Position numbers and translations under genes: made by a program
In this document: positions 50,246-58,804 of the stretch, in pieces
Layout of the letters: each line of letters opens with the position of its first letter
How positions within the stretch are numbered: position 1 is the stretch's first letter
The notes under the pieces: generated by a model
Database searches by the model: none
The model's input: the letters and a program-made list of their open reading frames with translations, nothing else
Told to the model about the DNA's origin: nothing
Source of the DNA: Pseudonocardia sp. DSM 110487
GTDB taxonomy: Bacteria; Actinomycetota; Actinomycetes; Mycobacteriales; Pseudonocardiaceae
DNA length: 64,000 nt
Direction of reading: 5' to 3'
Assembly (NCBI RefSeq): GCF_019468565.1
Contig: NZ_CP080521.1
Span: 8,494,001-8,558,000, forward strand

Positions 50246-50911
50246 GTGACCTCGACCGTGGACCTGGTCGTCCCCGTCAAGCCCCTCGCCAAGGCGAAGT
50301 CCCGGCTGCGCGGTGCCGCCGACGGCGGCATCGGCGAGCCGCGCGCCCACGCCCGGCTGGCGATGGCGCTCCTGCGCGACACGATCGACGCGGTGCGCGC
50401 CGCTCCGGCCGTCCGGCGGCTGCTGGTGGTCAGCTCGGACCCGGTCGTGGCGGCCGAACTGGGCGTGTTCGGCATCGACGTGGCACCGGACGGTCCGGTG
50501 CCCGGCCTCAACCCTGCGTACGAGCGCGGCGCCGCCCTGCTGCGCGAGCAGGACCCCGCAGCGGCCGTCGGCGCGCTGCAGGCCGACCTCCCCGCCCTGC
50601 GCCCCGACGAGCTCGACGAGGCGGTCGGCGCAGCGCTGGCGCTGTTCGCGGCCGGTGCGCGGCGCGCTTTCGTTGCCGACGCCGATGGCACCGGCACCAC
50701 GTTCCTGCTCGCCGCTCCCGGCACCGCCCTCGACCCGAGGTTCGGTGTGGGCTCCGCAGGCGCCCACGAGCGATCCGGCGCCCTCCGCATCGCCGGATCG
50801 TGGCCGGGCCTGCGCCGCGACGTCGACACCGCAGCCGACCTGCGTGAAGCCGCCGCGCTGGGAGTCGGCGAGCACACGAGCTGTGCGCTCGCCCTGATCC
50901 CCGGCTGCTGA
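50246..50911 (+). CDS. cofC: Phospholactate/PEP guanylyltransferase of F420 synthesis
   Basis: A 221-residue CofC/FbiD. The N-terminal VDLVVPVKPLAKAKSRL and strand RRLLVVSSDPVVAAELGVFG precede VGALQADLPALRPDELDEAV and DADGTGTTFLLAAPGTALDP, then FGVGSAGAHERSGA, in the order of the family. It guanylylates phosphoenolpyruvate or 2-phospholactate for the F420 side chain. GTG 50246 lies directly behind a GGAGGG run; a GTG at 50258 is an alternative. It is divergent from the phospholipid operon and is followed by ppk. Confidence 0.9.
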   Translation: MTSTVDLVVPVKPLAKAKSRLRGAADGGIGEPRAHARLAMALLRDTIDAVRAAPAVRRLLVVSSDPVVAAELGVFGIDVAPDGPVPGLNPAYERGAALLREQDPAAAVGALQADLPALRPDELDEAVGAALALFAAGARRAFVADADGTGTTFLLAAPGTALDPRFGVGSAGAHERSGALRIAGSWPGLRRDVDTAADLREAAALGVGEHTSCALALIPGC

Positions 50912-50916
50912 AAGCG

Positions 50917-50935
50917 GACGAAAGTCCCTTTCGTC
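50917..50935 (+). terminator. Hairpin after cofC
   Basis: GACGAAAG (50917-50924) pairs perfectly with CTTTCGTC (50928-50935) over a 3-base loop, six bases past the cofC stop. No T-run follows, so it is a modest terminator or mRNA-stabilising hairpin before ppk. Confidence 0.55.
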
Positions 50936-51006
50936 AGACGGATCGCGGTACGCAACCGACCGTTCACTCCGATGTCGGTCACCGTCACGAACACATCACG
51001 GCTGCC

Positions 51007-53361
51007 GTGAGGAACAATCGCGGCGTGGCTGACGACACTCGCAGGACGCAGGCGAACGGATCGGGTGAGGTGAGCGCCCGGCGGACCCGCACAGGCCGTA
51101 GCGCCCCCCGGCCGTCGACGCGGCGGGTCAGCCCGGCGGGCAGTACGAGCACGAACGGGGTGGCGGCCACCACGGCCACGCGCGACCAGCCCGGCCCGGC
51201 GGCGCCGGCCACCGGCGCCCGCACGGCGAACTCGCCGTCGGCCGCCGCGGTGCCGGTGAGCCCACCTGCCCGCACGCGCGCACCCGTCTCGGAACTGCCC
51301 GACGACCGCTACTTCAACCGCGAGCTGTCCTGGCTCGACTTCAACGCGAGGGTGCTGGCCCTCGCCGAGGACCCGAGCCAGCCCCTGCTGGAACGCGCCA
51401 AGTTCCTGGCGATCTTCGCGTCGAACCTCGACGAGTTCTACATGGTCCGCGTCGCCGGCCTCAAGCGCCGCGACGAGACGGGGCTCGCCGTCCGCAGCGC
51501 CGACGGTCTCTCCCCGCGCGAGCAGCTGGCCCGGATCTCGACCCGCACGCAGGCGATCCAGGAGGCGCACGCGCGTCTGTTCCTCGACCACGTCCGGCCC
51601 GAGCTGGAGGCGCAGGGGATCCACATCCTGCGCTGGACGGACCTGTCCGACGAGCAGCACGCGCGCCTCTCGGCGTACTTCTCCGCCCAGGTGTTCCCGG
51701 TGCTGACGCCCCTGGCGGTCGACCCGGCCCACCCCTTCCCGTACATCTCGGGGCTCTCGCTGAACCTCGCCGTCACCGTCCGCGATCCGGACGGCCGCAC
51801 CGAGCGGTTCGCGCGCGTCAAGGTGCCGAACAACGTGCCTCGGCTCGTGCGCGTCGACACCGAGGACGACACGATCACGTTCCTGCCGATCGAGGACCTC
51901 ATCTCCGCCCACCTCGGGGAGCTGTTCACCGGGGTGGAGGTGGCCGAGGTGCACGCGTTCCGGGTCACCCGCAACGCCGACCTCGAGGTGGAGGAGGACC
52001 GCGACGAGGACCTCCTCCAGTCGCTCGAGCGCGAGCTGGCCCGCCGCCGGTTCGGCCCGCCGGTGCGGCTCGAGGTCACCGACACGATGAGCGACCACGT
52101 GCTGGAGCTGCTCCTGCGCGAGCTCGACGTCGATCCGCACGACGTGGTCACGGTGCCCGGCCTGCTCGACCTCACCGCGCTGTGGGCCGTGCACGGGGTC
52201 GACCGACCGGACCTGAAGGACGACCCGTTCGTCCCCGCGACGCACCCCGCGTTCGCCGACCGGGAGACCCCGCGCAGCGTTTTCGCCACCCTCCGGGAGG
52301 GCGACGTGCTCGTGCACCACCCGTACGACTCGTTCTCCACGAGCGTGCAGCGGTTCATCGAGCAGGCCGCGTCCGACCCGAACGTCCTCGCCATCAAGCA
52401 GACGCTCTACCGCACGTCCGGCGACTCGCCCATCGTCGACGCCCTCATCGACGCGGCCGCGGCCAACAAGCAGGTCGTCGCGCTCGTGGAGATCAAGGCG
52501 AGGTTCGACGAGCAGGCCAACATCCGCTGGGCCCGTGAGCTGGAGAAGGCGGGCGTGCACGTCGTCTACGGGCTGGTCGGGCTCAAGACCCACTGCAAGA
52601 CCTCGCTCGTGGTGCGCCAGGAGGGCTCCACCATCCGCCGTTACTGCCACGTCGGCACCGGCAACTACAACCCGAAGACCGCCCGGCTCTACGAGGACAT
52701 CGGCGTGCTCACCGCCGACCCGACGATCGGCGCCGACCTCACCGACCTGTTCAACTCGCTCACCGGCTACTCCCGCCAGACCTCCTACCGCAGCCTGATG
52801 GTGGCGCCCTACGGCGTGCGGCGCGGCATCGTGCGGCGCATCGAGGACGAGATCGAGGCCAAGCGCGACGGCCGCGAGGCCGGCATCCGCATCAAGGTCA
52901 ACTCGCTGGTCGACGAGCAGGTGATCGACGCGCTGTACCGGGCGTCGCAGGCCGGGGTGCCGGTCGACATCGTGGTCCGCGGCATCTGCGCGCTACGGCC
53001 CGGCAGGAAGGGCCTCTCGGAGAACATCCGGGTGCGCTCGATCCTCGGCCGCTTCCTCGAGCACTCCCGCGTCTTCCACTTCGTCGCCGCCGACGAGTAC
53101 TGGATCGGCAGCGCCGACATGATGCACCGCAACCTCGACCGGCGCGTCGAGGTGCTGCTGCGGGTGTCCGACCCGCGCCTGGCCACGAAGCTCGGCGAGA
53201 TGTTCGACTCCTGCCTCGACCCGGCCACCCGCTGCTGGACGCTGCACGCCGACGGCCCGTGGGAGCCGTCGCCTCCCCCTGAGGAGGGCGTCTCACACGT
53301 GCGCGACCACCAGGCCGAGATGATGCTCCGCCACGCCTCCGTCTCGGCGGAGGCGGAGTGA
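51007..53361 (+). CDS. ppk: Polyphosphate kinase 1
   Basis: About 784 residues. A ~95-residue Arg/Thr/Pro-rich extension precedes the PPK N-domain (FNRELSWLDFNARVLALAED), the head domain, and two catalytic PLD-like domains. The autophosphorylated histidine lies in RRYCHVGTGNYNPKTARLYE; the second site is RVFHFVAADEYWIGSADMM. It makes and reverses polyphosphate from ATP. GTG 51007 gives the long leader; GTG 51025 would trim six residues. Its stop overlaps the Nudix gene by 4 bases (GTGA), so the two are translationally coupled. Confidence 0.95.
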   Translation: MRNNRGVADDTRRTQANGSGEVSARRTRTGRSAPRPSTRRVSPAGSTSTNGVAATTATRDQPGPAAPATGARTANSPSAAAVPVSPPARTRAPVSELPDDRYFNRELSWLDFNARVLALAEDPSQPLLERAKFLAIFASNLDEFYMVRVAGLKRRDETGLAVRSADGLSPREQLARISTRTQAIQEAHARLFLDHVRPELEAQGIHILRWTDLSDEQHARLSAYFSAQVFPVLTPLAVDPAHPFPYISGLSLNLAVTVRDPDGRTERFARVKVPNNVPRLVRVDTEDDTITFLPIEDLISAHLGELFTGVEVAEVHAFRVTRNADLEVEEDRDEDLLQSLERELARRRFGPPVRLEVTDTMSDHVLELLLRELDVDPHDVVTVPGLLDLTALWAVHGVDRPDLKDDPFVPATHPAFADRETPRSVFATLREGDVLVHHPYDSFSTSVQRFIEQAASDPNVLAIKQTLYRTSGDSPIVDALIDAAAANKQVVALVEIKARFDEQANIRWARELEKAGVHVVYGLVGLKTHCKTSLVVRQEGSTIRRYCHVGTGNYNPKTARLYEDIGVLTADPTIGADLTDLFNSLTGYSRQTSYRSLMVAPYGVRRGIVRRIEDEIEAKRDGREAGIRIKVNSLVDEQVIDALYRASQAGVPVDIVVRGICALRPGRKGLSENIRVRSILGRFLEHSRVFHFVAADEYWIGSADMMHRNLDRRVEVLLRVSDPRLATKLGEMFDSCLDPATRCWTLHADGPWEPSPPPEEGVSHVRDHQAEMMLRHASVSAEAE

Positions 53362-54278
53362 CCGCGCCGCGGGTGATGGAGCCCACCGCGGCGGATGTAC
53401 TGGCGGCGGGTGCGGTGCTGTGGCGCCCCGGCACGCACGGCATCGAGTTCGCGCTCGTGCACCGGCCGAAGTACGACGACTGGTCGTTCCCCAAGGGCAA
53501 GCTCGACTCGGGCGAGACGATGCCCTTCGCCGCCGTCCGCGAGATCGAGGAGGAGACCGGCCAGACATCGCGCCTCGGCCCGCTGCTCGGCGACGTCCGC
53601 TACGCCGTGGCCGAGGGCCGCAAGCTGGTGCGCTACTGGGCCGCTGAGGCGATGGGCGGCGAGTTCACGCCCGGATCAGAGACCGACGAGCTGCGCTGGC
53701 TGGACCCCGCATCGGCGGCTGAGCTGCTGTCCTACCCGCACGACCTCGACATCCTGCACCGCTTCGCTCACGTCGGCCCGCCGATCTCGGTGATCGCCCT
53801 GGTCCGGCACGGCAAGGCAGGCAGCCGCAACCAGTGGGATGGCGACGACGCGCTGCGCCCGCTCTCCGGGTCCGGCCATGAGCAGGCCTGGCAGCTCGAC
53901 CGGCTGCTCGGGTTGTTCGGCCCCGACCGCGTGATCACCGCGCCGCCGGTGCGCTGCCGCGACACGGTCGTCCCGCTCGCCGACCGGCTGGCTCTGCCGA
54001 TCACCGACGAGCCCCTGCTCGGCGAGAGCGGCTACATGGAGGACCCTGCGGCCGGCCTCGCTCGCATCCGCACGCTGGCCGCTGTCCCCGGCGTCACGGT
54101 CGCGTGCAGCCAGGGCGGGGTGATCCCCCGCATCGTCGGAACCCTCGCCGCGGGCGCAGGCCTGCCCGGGGTGGACCCGGACGACGTCCGGGCCAAGAAG
54201 GGCAGCACGTGGCTGCTCACGTTCGGCCCCGACGCCGCACTGCGCACCGCCGACTACTACGAGGACCCAACGGGCTGA
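53358..54278 (+). CDS. mutT1: Nudix hydrolase-histidine phosphatase fusion (MutT1-like)
   Basis: A 306-residue two-domain protein. The Nudix box is GKLDSGETMPFAAVREIEEE within residues ~50-75, followed by TGQ. The C-terminal half is a histidine phosphatase with the RHG motif in ALVRHGKAGSRNQWDG and the later VITAPPVRCRDTVVPLA. This is the mycobacterial MutT1 architecture, which hydrolyses oxidised nucleotides or diadenosine polyphosphates. The start overlaps ppk by 4 bases, linking polyphosphate and nucleotide-pool metabolism. A strong hairpin follows. Confidence 0.93.
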   Translation: MTAPRVMEPTAADVLAAGAVLWRPGTHGIEFALVHRPKYDDWSFPKGKLDSGETMPFAAVREIEEETGQTSRLGPLLGDVRYAVAEGRKLVRYWAAEAMGGEFTPGSETDELRWLDPASAAELLSYPHDLDILHRFAHVGPPISVIALVRHGKAGSRNQWDGDDALRPLSGSGHEQAWQLDRLLGLFGPDRVITAPPVRCRDTVVPLADRLALPITDEPLLGESGYMEDPAAGLARIRTLAAVPGVTVACSQGGVIPRIVGTLAAGAGLPGVDPDDVRAKKGSTWLLTFGPDAALRTADYYEDPTG

Positions 54279-54306
54279 ACACCCGAAACTCGCGATCACA
54301 CGTCCT

Positions 54307-54350
54307 GAGATGCGCCTCAGCGCCCCGTGCAGGGCGTTGACGCGCATCTC
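54307..54350. terminator. Strong hairpin between convergent genes
   Basis: Arms 54307-54325 and 54332-54350 (19 bases each) pair with one mismatch and one G-T, around a 6-base loop. The arms read GAGATGCGCCTCAGCGCCC and GGGCGTTGACGCGCATCTC. It sits between the Nudix fusion (stop at 54278) and hup (stop at 54387) and probably terminates both. There is no T-run, as is usual in GC-rich actinomycetes. Confidence 0.75.
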
Positions 54351-54386
54351 GGACTGATCATCGGTCTGCGCACCTCGGCGCCGGGC

Positions 54387-54851
54387 CTACTTCTTCGACT
54401 TCGCCTTCTTGGCCTTGCCGCCCTTGTCGCCGTCCTTCTCGCGAGCCTTGGCCTTGCTCTCCTTGGCCTTGCCGTTGGCCAACGCCTTGCCGTTCTTCCC
54501 GCTCTTCCCGTTCTTGGCGGGAGACTCGACGGCGGGCTCCGGCGTCACCGGCTTCGGCGCGGAGCCGTTCGTCTGCACGGCCGCCCCGACGGCGGCCCGG
54601 AACCCGGCGCCGGGCCGGAAGGCGGGCACGGTGGTGGCCGGCACGGCCACCGTGTCGCCGGTGCGCGGGTTGCGCGCGGTGCGGGCGGCCCGCGCGCGGC
54701 CCTCGAAGACCCCGAACCCGGTGAGCGTCACCGACTCGCCGGAGCGGACCTTGTCGACGATCGTCTCGAGCAGCCCGTCGATGGCTGCCGCGGCGGTGCG
54801 CCGATCTCCGAGCCGCTCGGCGAGCGCGTCCACGAGCTGCGTCTTGTTCAT
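54387..54851 (-). CDS. hup: DNA-binding protein HU with Lys-rich C-terminal tail
   Basis: A 154-residue HU. Residues 1-90 are the HU fold: MNKTQLVDALAERLGD, LTGFGVFEGRARAARTARNP with the arm, and FRPGAGFR. The remaining ~60 residues are Lys/Ala-rich (KNGKSGKNGKALANGKAKES and later KAKKAKSKK), the actinomycete HupB-type tail that resembles histone H1. It compacts DNA and may bind the cell surface in some relatives. ATG 54851 is preceded by a GT-rich leader with no clear Shine-Dalgarno sequence. Confidence 0.95.
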   Translation of the reverse strand: MNKTQLVDALAERLGDRRTAAAAIDGLLETIVDKVRSGESVTLTGFGVFEGRARAARTARNPRTGDTVAVPATTVPAFRPGAGFRAAVGAAVQTNGSAPKPVTPEPAVESPAKNGKSGKNGKALANGKAKESKAKAREKDGDKGGKAKKAKSKK

Positions 54852-54899
54852 GCGTGCACGGTAGAACGCGGTCTGCGGGCCGCCGGAAGCGGCACGCCG

Positions 54900-55493
54900 T
54901 TACACCTGGGTAGTGGTGGGGAGCCGCGCCGGCCGGGCGGCCTCGAACGCCGTGATCTCGTCGACGTGACGCAGGGTGAGCCCGATGTCGTCGAGGCCCT
55001 CCAGCAGCCGCCAGCGCGTGTAGTCGTCGATCTCGAACGGCACCGTGAGGTCGCGCGCCTGCACCGTCTTCTCCTCGAGGTCGACCGTGACCTCGACGCC
55101 CGGCTCGTTCTCCAGCAGCTTCCACAGCAGCTCGACGTCGGGCTGCGCGACCTCCGCGGCCACGAGGCCCATCTTCGCGGAGTTGCCGCGGAAGATGTCG
55201 GCGAACCGGGAGGAGATGACCACGCGGAAGCCGTAGTCCATCAGCGCCCAGACCGCGTGCTCGCGCGACGAGCCCGTGCCGAAGTCGGGGCCCGCGACCA
55301 GCACGGATCCCCGCGAGAACGGCTCCTGGTTCAGGATGAACGACTCATCGTTGCGCCACGCCGAGAACAGGCCGTCCTGGAAGCCGGTGCGCGTGACCCG
55401 CTTGAGGTAGACGGCCGGGATGATCTGGTCGGTGTCGACGTTGGACCGACGCAGCGGCACGCCGATCCCGGTGTGGGTGCGGAAGGCTTCCAT
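54900..55493 (-). CDS. leuD: 3-isopropylmalate dehydratase small subunit
   Basis: A 197-residue LeuD. It opens FRTHTGIGVPLRRSNVDTDQ and has the swivel-domain motif VLVAGPDFGTGSSREHAVWA and VVISSRFADIFRGNSAKMGL. With LeuC it isomerises 2-isopropylmalate to 3-isopropylmalate in leucine synthesis. Its ATG shares one base with the LeuC stop (TGATG), so they are coupled. Confidence 0.96.
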   Translation of the reverse strand: MEAFRTHTGIGVPLRRSNVDTDQIIPAVYLKRVTRTGFQDGLFSAWRNDESFILNQEPFSRGSVLVAGPDFGTGSSREHAVWALMDYGFRVVISSRFADIFRGNSAKMGLVAAEVAQPDVELLWKLLENEPGVEVTVDLEEKTVQARDLTVPFEIDDYTRWRLLEGLDDIGLTLRHVDEITAFEAARPARLPTTTQV

Positions 55494-56911
55494 CAGGCCA
55501 GGTCCTCCGGGCTGCTCAGGGTGCCGCGCACCGCCGTGGCGGCGGCCACCAGCGGCGACACCAGGTGCGTGCGGCCGCCCTTGCCCTGGCGGCCCTCGAA
55601 GTTGCGGTTGGACGTGGACGCGCTGCGCTCACCCGGCGCGAGCTGGTCGGGGTTCATGCCGAGGCACATCGAGCAGCCCGCGGAGCGCCACTCGGCACCT
55701 GCGGCCCTGAAGATCTCGTCGAGACCCTCCGCCTCGGCCTGGAACCGCACCCGCATCGAGCCGGGGACCACGAGCATGCGGACGCCCTCGGCGACCTTCC
55801 GGCCCTTGATCACATCGGCGGCCGCCCGCAGGTCCTCCATGCGCCCGTTGGTGCACGAGCCGACGAACACGGTGTCGACGTGGATGTCCCGCAGCGGCAT
55901 GCCGGCCTCCAGCCCCATGTAGGTCAGGGCCTTCTCGGCGGAGACGCGCTCGTTCTCGTCGACGATCTTCGCCGGGTCCGGTACCCGCTCGCCGAGCGGA
56001 AGGCCCTGCCCGGGGTTGGTGCCCCAGGTGACGAACGGGGTGAGGGCGTCTGCGTCGATGTCGACCTCGACGTCGAACACCGCGTCGTCGTCGGTGCGCA
56101 GCTCGCGCCACGCCGCCACGGCCTCGTCCCACTGCTCGCCCTTCGGCGCGCGGTCGCGGCCCTTCAGGTACTCGAACGTCGTGTCGTCCGGCGCGATCAT
56201 GCCGGCGCGTGCGCCCGCCTCGATCGACATGTTGCAGATCGTCATCCGGGCCTCCATCGAGAGGTTCTCGATGACGTTGCCCCGGTACTCCAGCACGTAG
56301 CCCTGGCCGCCGCCGGTGCCGATCTGGGCGATGATCGCCAGAACCACGTCCTTGCTCGTGACGCCCGGACGGAGCGTCCCGTCCTCCGAGTTGACGTTGA
56401 TCGCCATGGTCCTGAACCGCTTGAGCGGCAGCGTCTGCGTGGCGAGCACGTGCTCCACCTCGGACGTGCCGATGCCGAACGCCATCGCGCCGAACGCGCC
56501 GTGCGTGGACGTGTGGCTGTCGCCACAGACGACCGTGAGGCCCGGCTGGGTGAGCCCCAGCTGCGGCCCGACGACGTGCACGATGCCCTGCTCGGCGTGG
56601 TTCATCGGGTAGAGCGGCACGCCGAACTCGGCGCAGTTCTTGCGCAGCGTCTCGACCTGCGTGCGCGACACGGGGTCGGCGATGGGCAGATCGACGTCGG
56701 TGGTGGGGACGTTGTGGTCCTCGGTGGCGACCGTGAGGTCCGGCCTGCGTACGCGTCGGCCTGCGAGTCGCAGGCCGTCGAACGCCTGCGGGCTGGTGAC
56801 CTCGTGCACCAGGTGCAGGTCGATGTAGAGGAGGTCGGGTTCCTGCCCCTCCCCCTCGCGGACCAGGTGTAGGTCCCAGACCTTCTCTGCCAGCGTGCGT
56901 GACTTTCCCAC
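55493..56911 (-). CDS. leuC: 3-isopropylmalate dehydratase large subunit
   Basis: A 472-residue aconitase-family LeuC. It shows VVCGDSHTSTHGAFGAMAFG, the 4Fe-4S ligands in VFVGSCTNGRMEDLRAAADV and the paired cysteines in SAGCSMCLGMNPDQL, followed by SASTSNRNFEGRQGKGGRTH. It acts in leucine biosynthesis. ATG 56911 lies 53 bases from the divergent IclR-type regulator, which is typical of ndgR control of leuCD in actinomycetes. Confidence 0.96.
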   Translation of the reverse strand: MGKSRTLAEKVWDLHLVREGEGQEPDLLYIDLHLVHEVTSPQAFDGLRLAGRRVRRPDLTVATEDHNVPTTDVDLPIADPVSRTQVETLRKNCAEFGVPLYPMNHAEQGIVHVVGPQLGLTQPGLTVVCGDSHTSTHGAFGAMAFGIGTSEVEHVLATQTLPLKRFRTMAINVNSEDGTLRPGVTSKDVVLAIIAQIGTGGGQGYVLEYRGNVIENLSMEARMTICNMSIEAGARAGMIAPDDTTFEYLKGRDRAPKGEQWDEAVAAWRELRTDDDAVFDVEVDIDADALTPFVTWGTNPGQGLPLGERVPDPAKIVDENERVSAEKALTYMGLEAGMPLRDIHVDTVFVGSCTNGRMEDLRAAADVIKGRKVAEGVRMLVVPGSMRVRFQAEAEGLDEIFRAAGAEWRSAGCSMCLGMNPDQLAPGERSASTSNRNFEGRQGKGGRTHLVSPLVAAATAVRGTLSSPEDLA

Positions 56912-56928
56912 GGCGGCAGCCTCCTCGC

Positions 56929-56958
56929 TGGACGTCTCACATTTCGGGAAGTTAGTAT
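56929..56958 (+). promoter_or_regulatory. Promoter of a probably leaderless ndgR transcript
   Basis: TGGACG (56929-56934; 4 of 6 to TTGACA) and TAGTAT (56953-56958; TANNNT) are spaced by 18 bases. The GTG start at 56965 lies six to seven bases past the -10, so transcription would begin at the start codon. The same 53-base gap must hold the leuC promoter and NdgR operator. Confidence 0.6.
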
Positions 56959-56964
56959 CGGCTC

Positions 56965-57666
56965 GTGAGACAGCATAGCGGCATCGGCGTGCTCGACAAG
57001 GCCGTGGGGGTGCTGCGGGCCACGGCCGCCGAGCCCTGTGGCCTCGCCGAACTGTGCGAGCGCACCGGGCTGCCCCGTGCCACGGCCCACCGGCTCGCCG
57101 TCGGCCTCGAGGTGCACGGGCTGTTGCACCGTGGCACCGACGGCCGCTGGCGGCCTGGTCCCGCGCTCGCCGAGCTCGCGGCCGGTGGCGTCGACCCGCT
57201 GCTCGAGGCGGCGGGTGCCGTGCTGCCCCGGCTGCGCGACATCACCGGCGAGAGCGTGCAGCTCTACCGCCGCGACGGGATCCACCGCATCTGCATCGCC
57301 TCGGCGGAGCCCACGAGTGGCCTGCGCGACACCGTGCCGGTGGGAACCAAGCTGCCGATGACGGCCGGCTCCGGCGCCAAGGTGCTGGCAGCGTGGGCCG
57401 AGCCGGCGATCCAGCGCGCCGTGCTCGCGGAGGCGAAGTTCAGCGATCGCGTGCTGGTCGACGTGCGCAGGCGCGGGTGGGCGCAGAGCGTTGCGGAGCG
57501 CGAGTCCGGCGTCGCGAGCGTGTCGGCGCCGGTGCGCGACGGCACCGGGCAGGTTGTCGCCGCCGTCTCGGTGTCCGGTCCGGTCGACCGCATCGGCCGC
57601 CGCCCTGGCGTCCGGTGGGCGGCCGATCTGCTCGCCGCGGCAGAGGCGCTGCAGCACCGCCTCTAG
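56965..57666 (+). CDS. ndgR: IclR-family regulator (NdgR/LtbR-like)
   Basis: A 233-residue IclR-type regulator. The N-terminal winged helix-turn-helix covers GVLDKAVGVLRATAAEPCGL and LCERTGLPRATAHRLAVGLE. The effector domain has RDGIHRICIASAEPTSGLRD, VPVGTKLPMTAGSGAKVLAA and ASVSAPVRDGTGQVVAAVSV. NdgR controls leucine and other amino-acid genes in Streptomyces and relatives. It is divergent from leuC with a 53-base gap and no Shine-Dalgarno sequence, consistent with a leaderless start. Confidence 0.9.
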   Translation: MRQHSGIGVLDKAVGVLRATAAEPCGLAELCERTGLPRATAHRLAVGLEVHGLLHRGTDGRWRPGPALAELAAGGVDPLLEAAGAVLPRLRDITGESVQLYRRDGIHRICIASAEPTSGLRDTVPVGTKLPMTAGSGAKVLAAWAEPAIQRAVLAEAKFSDRVLVDVRRRGWAQSVAERESGVASVSAPVRDGTGQVVAAVSVSGPVDRIGRRPGVRWAADLLAAAEALQHRL

Positions 57667-57710
57667 CGCCCCACGCTCGTGCAGGGCGACGTCGTCCTGT
57701 CAGGGGTGCG

Positions 57711-57815
57711 ATGCATCGGGGCGTCACCCCGGCGAACATCGTGCTGTCCGCCGGCTGCGATGCCTATCTGGTGGACTTCGCCCTGGCCAACTGCGCCAGG
57801 AGCGACACCGAACCC
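57711..57815 (+). pseudogene. Remnant of a serine/threonine protein kinase
   Basis: A stretch of about 35 codons reads HRGVTPANIVLSAGCDAYLV then DFALANCARSDTE. This matches kinase subdomains VIb-VII (HRDVxPxNIxL...DFG), with the catalytic Asp replaced by Gly and DFG changed to DFA. There are no upstream lobe motifs and no open frame of kinase size. It is a dead fragment downstream of ndgR. Confidence 0.65.
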
Positions 57816-57916
57816 CGTCGGTCACCGACCCGACATCGTCACCCCCTCGCATTGGATTGCGAGGAGACGCTCTTGTCACGGACCAGGATGCGGCCCCGGC
57901 CTGCGCCGGCTCGCGG

Positions 57917-58573
57917 TCACGGCTGGGGCACGAGGCGAATGTAGGGACGCGGGGCGTCCCAGCCCTGCGGCCAGATCTTCCTGGCTTCGTCATCGGAGAC
58001 GGATCCGGCGATGATGACGTCCTCGCCCTGTTGCCAGTTCACCGGTGTCGCGACCCGGTGCTTGGCGGTCAACTGCAGCGAGTCGATGACCCGGAGCACC
58101 TCGTCGAAGTTGCGACCGGTGGTCATCGGGTAGACCAGGACCAGCTTGATCTTCTTGTCCGGGCCGACGACGAAGACGTTGCGCACCGTCTGGTTCTGAG
58201 CTGGGGTGCGCTGGGTCGGATCACCGGAGGTGTCGGGCGGCAACATCCCGTACAGCTTCGAGATCGAGAAGTCGGCGTCGCCGATCACTGGGTAGTTGGG
58301 CGCGTGGCCCTGGGTCTCGGCGATATCGCCGGCCCACTTCGCGTGGTTTTCCACGGGATCGACCGAGAGCCCGATGATCTTCACGTCGCGCCGGTCGAAC
58401 TCCGGCTTGATCTTGGCCATGTACCCCAGCTCGGTCGTGCAGACCGGGGTGAAGTCGCGCGGGTGCGAGAACAACACCGCCCACGACTCACCGATCCAGT
58501 CGTGGAACCGCAGCCTGCCCTCCGTGGTCTCGGCCTCGAAGTCCGGTGCTGTGTCGCCGATCTGCAGTGCCAT
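57917..58573 (-). CDS. 1-Cys peroxiredoxin (AhpC/TSA family, Prx6-like)
   Basis: A 218-residue peroxiredoxin. The peroxidatic cysteine lies in FSHPRDFTPVCTTELGYMAK (PxxxTxxC). KIIGLSVDPVENHAKWAGDI and LVLVYPMTTGRNFDEVLRVI follow, and the C-terminal extension (VNWQQGEDVIIAGSVSDDEA) is that of the Prx6 subgroup. It reduces H2O2 and lipid peroxides. ATG 58573 has a clear GGAGGG upstream, and the longer frame to 58774 is not needed. It lies 231 bases downstream of the broken methyltransferase on the same strand. Confidence 0.94.
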   Translation of the reverse strand: MALQIGDTAPDFEAETTEGRLRFHDWIGESWAVLFSHPRDFTPVCTTELGYMAKIKPEFDRRDVKIIGLSVDPVENHAKWAGDIAETQGHAPNYPVIGDADFSISKLYGMLPPDTSGDPTQRTPAQNQTVRNVFVVGPDKKIKLVLVYPMTTGRNFDEVLRVIDSLQLTAKHRVATPVNWQQGEDVIIAGSVSDDEARKIWPQGWDAPRPYIRLVPQP

Positions 58574-58804
58574 GTCTGCCCTCCTCACCCGGATGGTCGA
58601 TCCTCTGATGTCGTCCGCGGGCCGGCGGTCCGATACGGGACGCCGCCCATGCGGGGCGTGAATCCTCCTCCTGTCTCGTGCGGTGTGTCTGCCTCCATCC
58701 GGCACTACCGTCGTGGCAAAAGGGGGCGTCGGCGGCGGGTTCACGGGCCGGCGGGTTGATCGACATGGGCGCAACGGTGGCGGTCACGGCAGCCGCTCGC
58801 TCTC

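Noticed and set aside
50960..51000. PHO-box-like sequence (GTTCAC ... GGTCACC) before ppk
   Set aside because: The two half-sites are 15 bases apart, not the 11-base direct repeat of known PHO boxes.
54284..54303. ACCCGAAACTCGCGATCAC, similar to part of repeat copies A and B
   Set aside because: Only about 19 bases match, too short to call a third repeat copy.
57054..57944. Long plus-strand ORF overlapping ndgR
   Set aside because: It is an Arg/Ala-rich shadow of ndgR; only its last part contains the kinase remnant listed separately.
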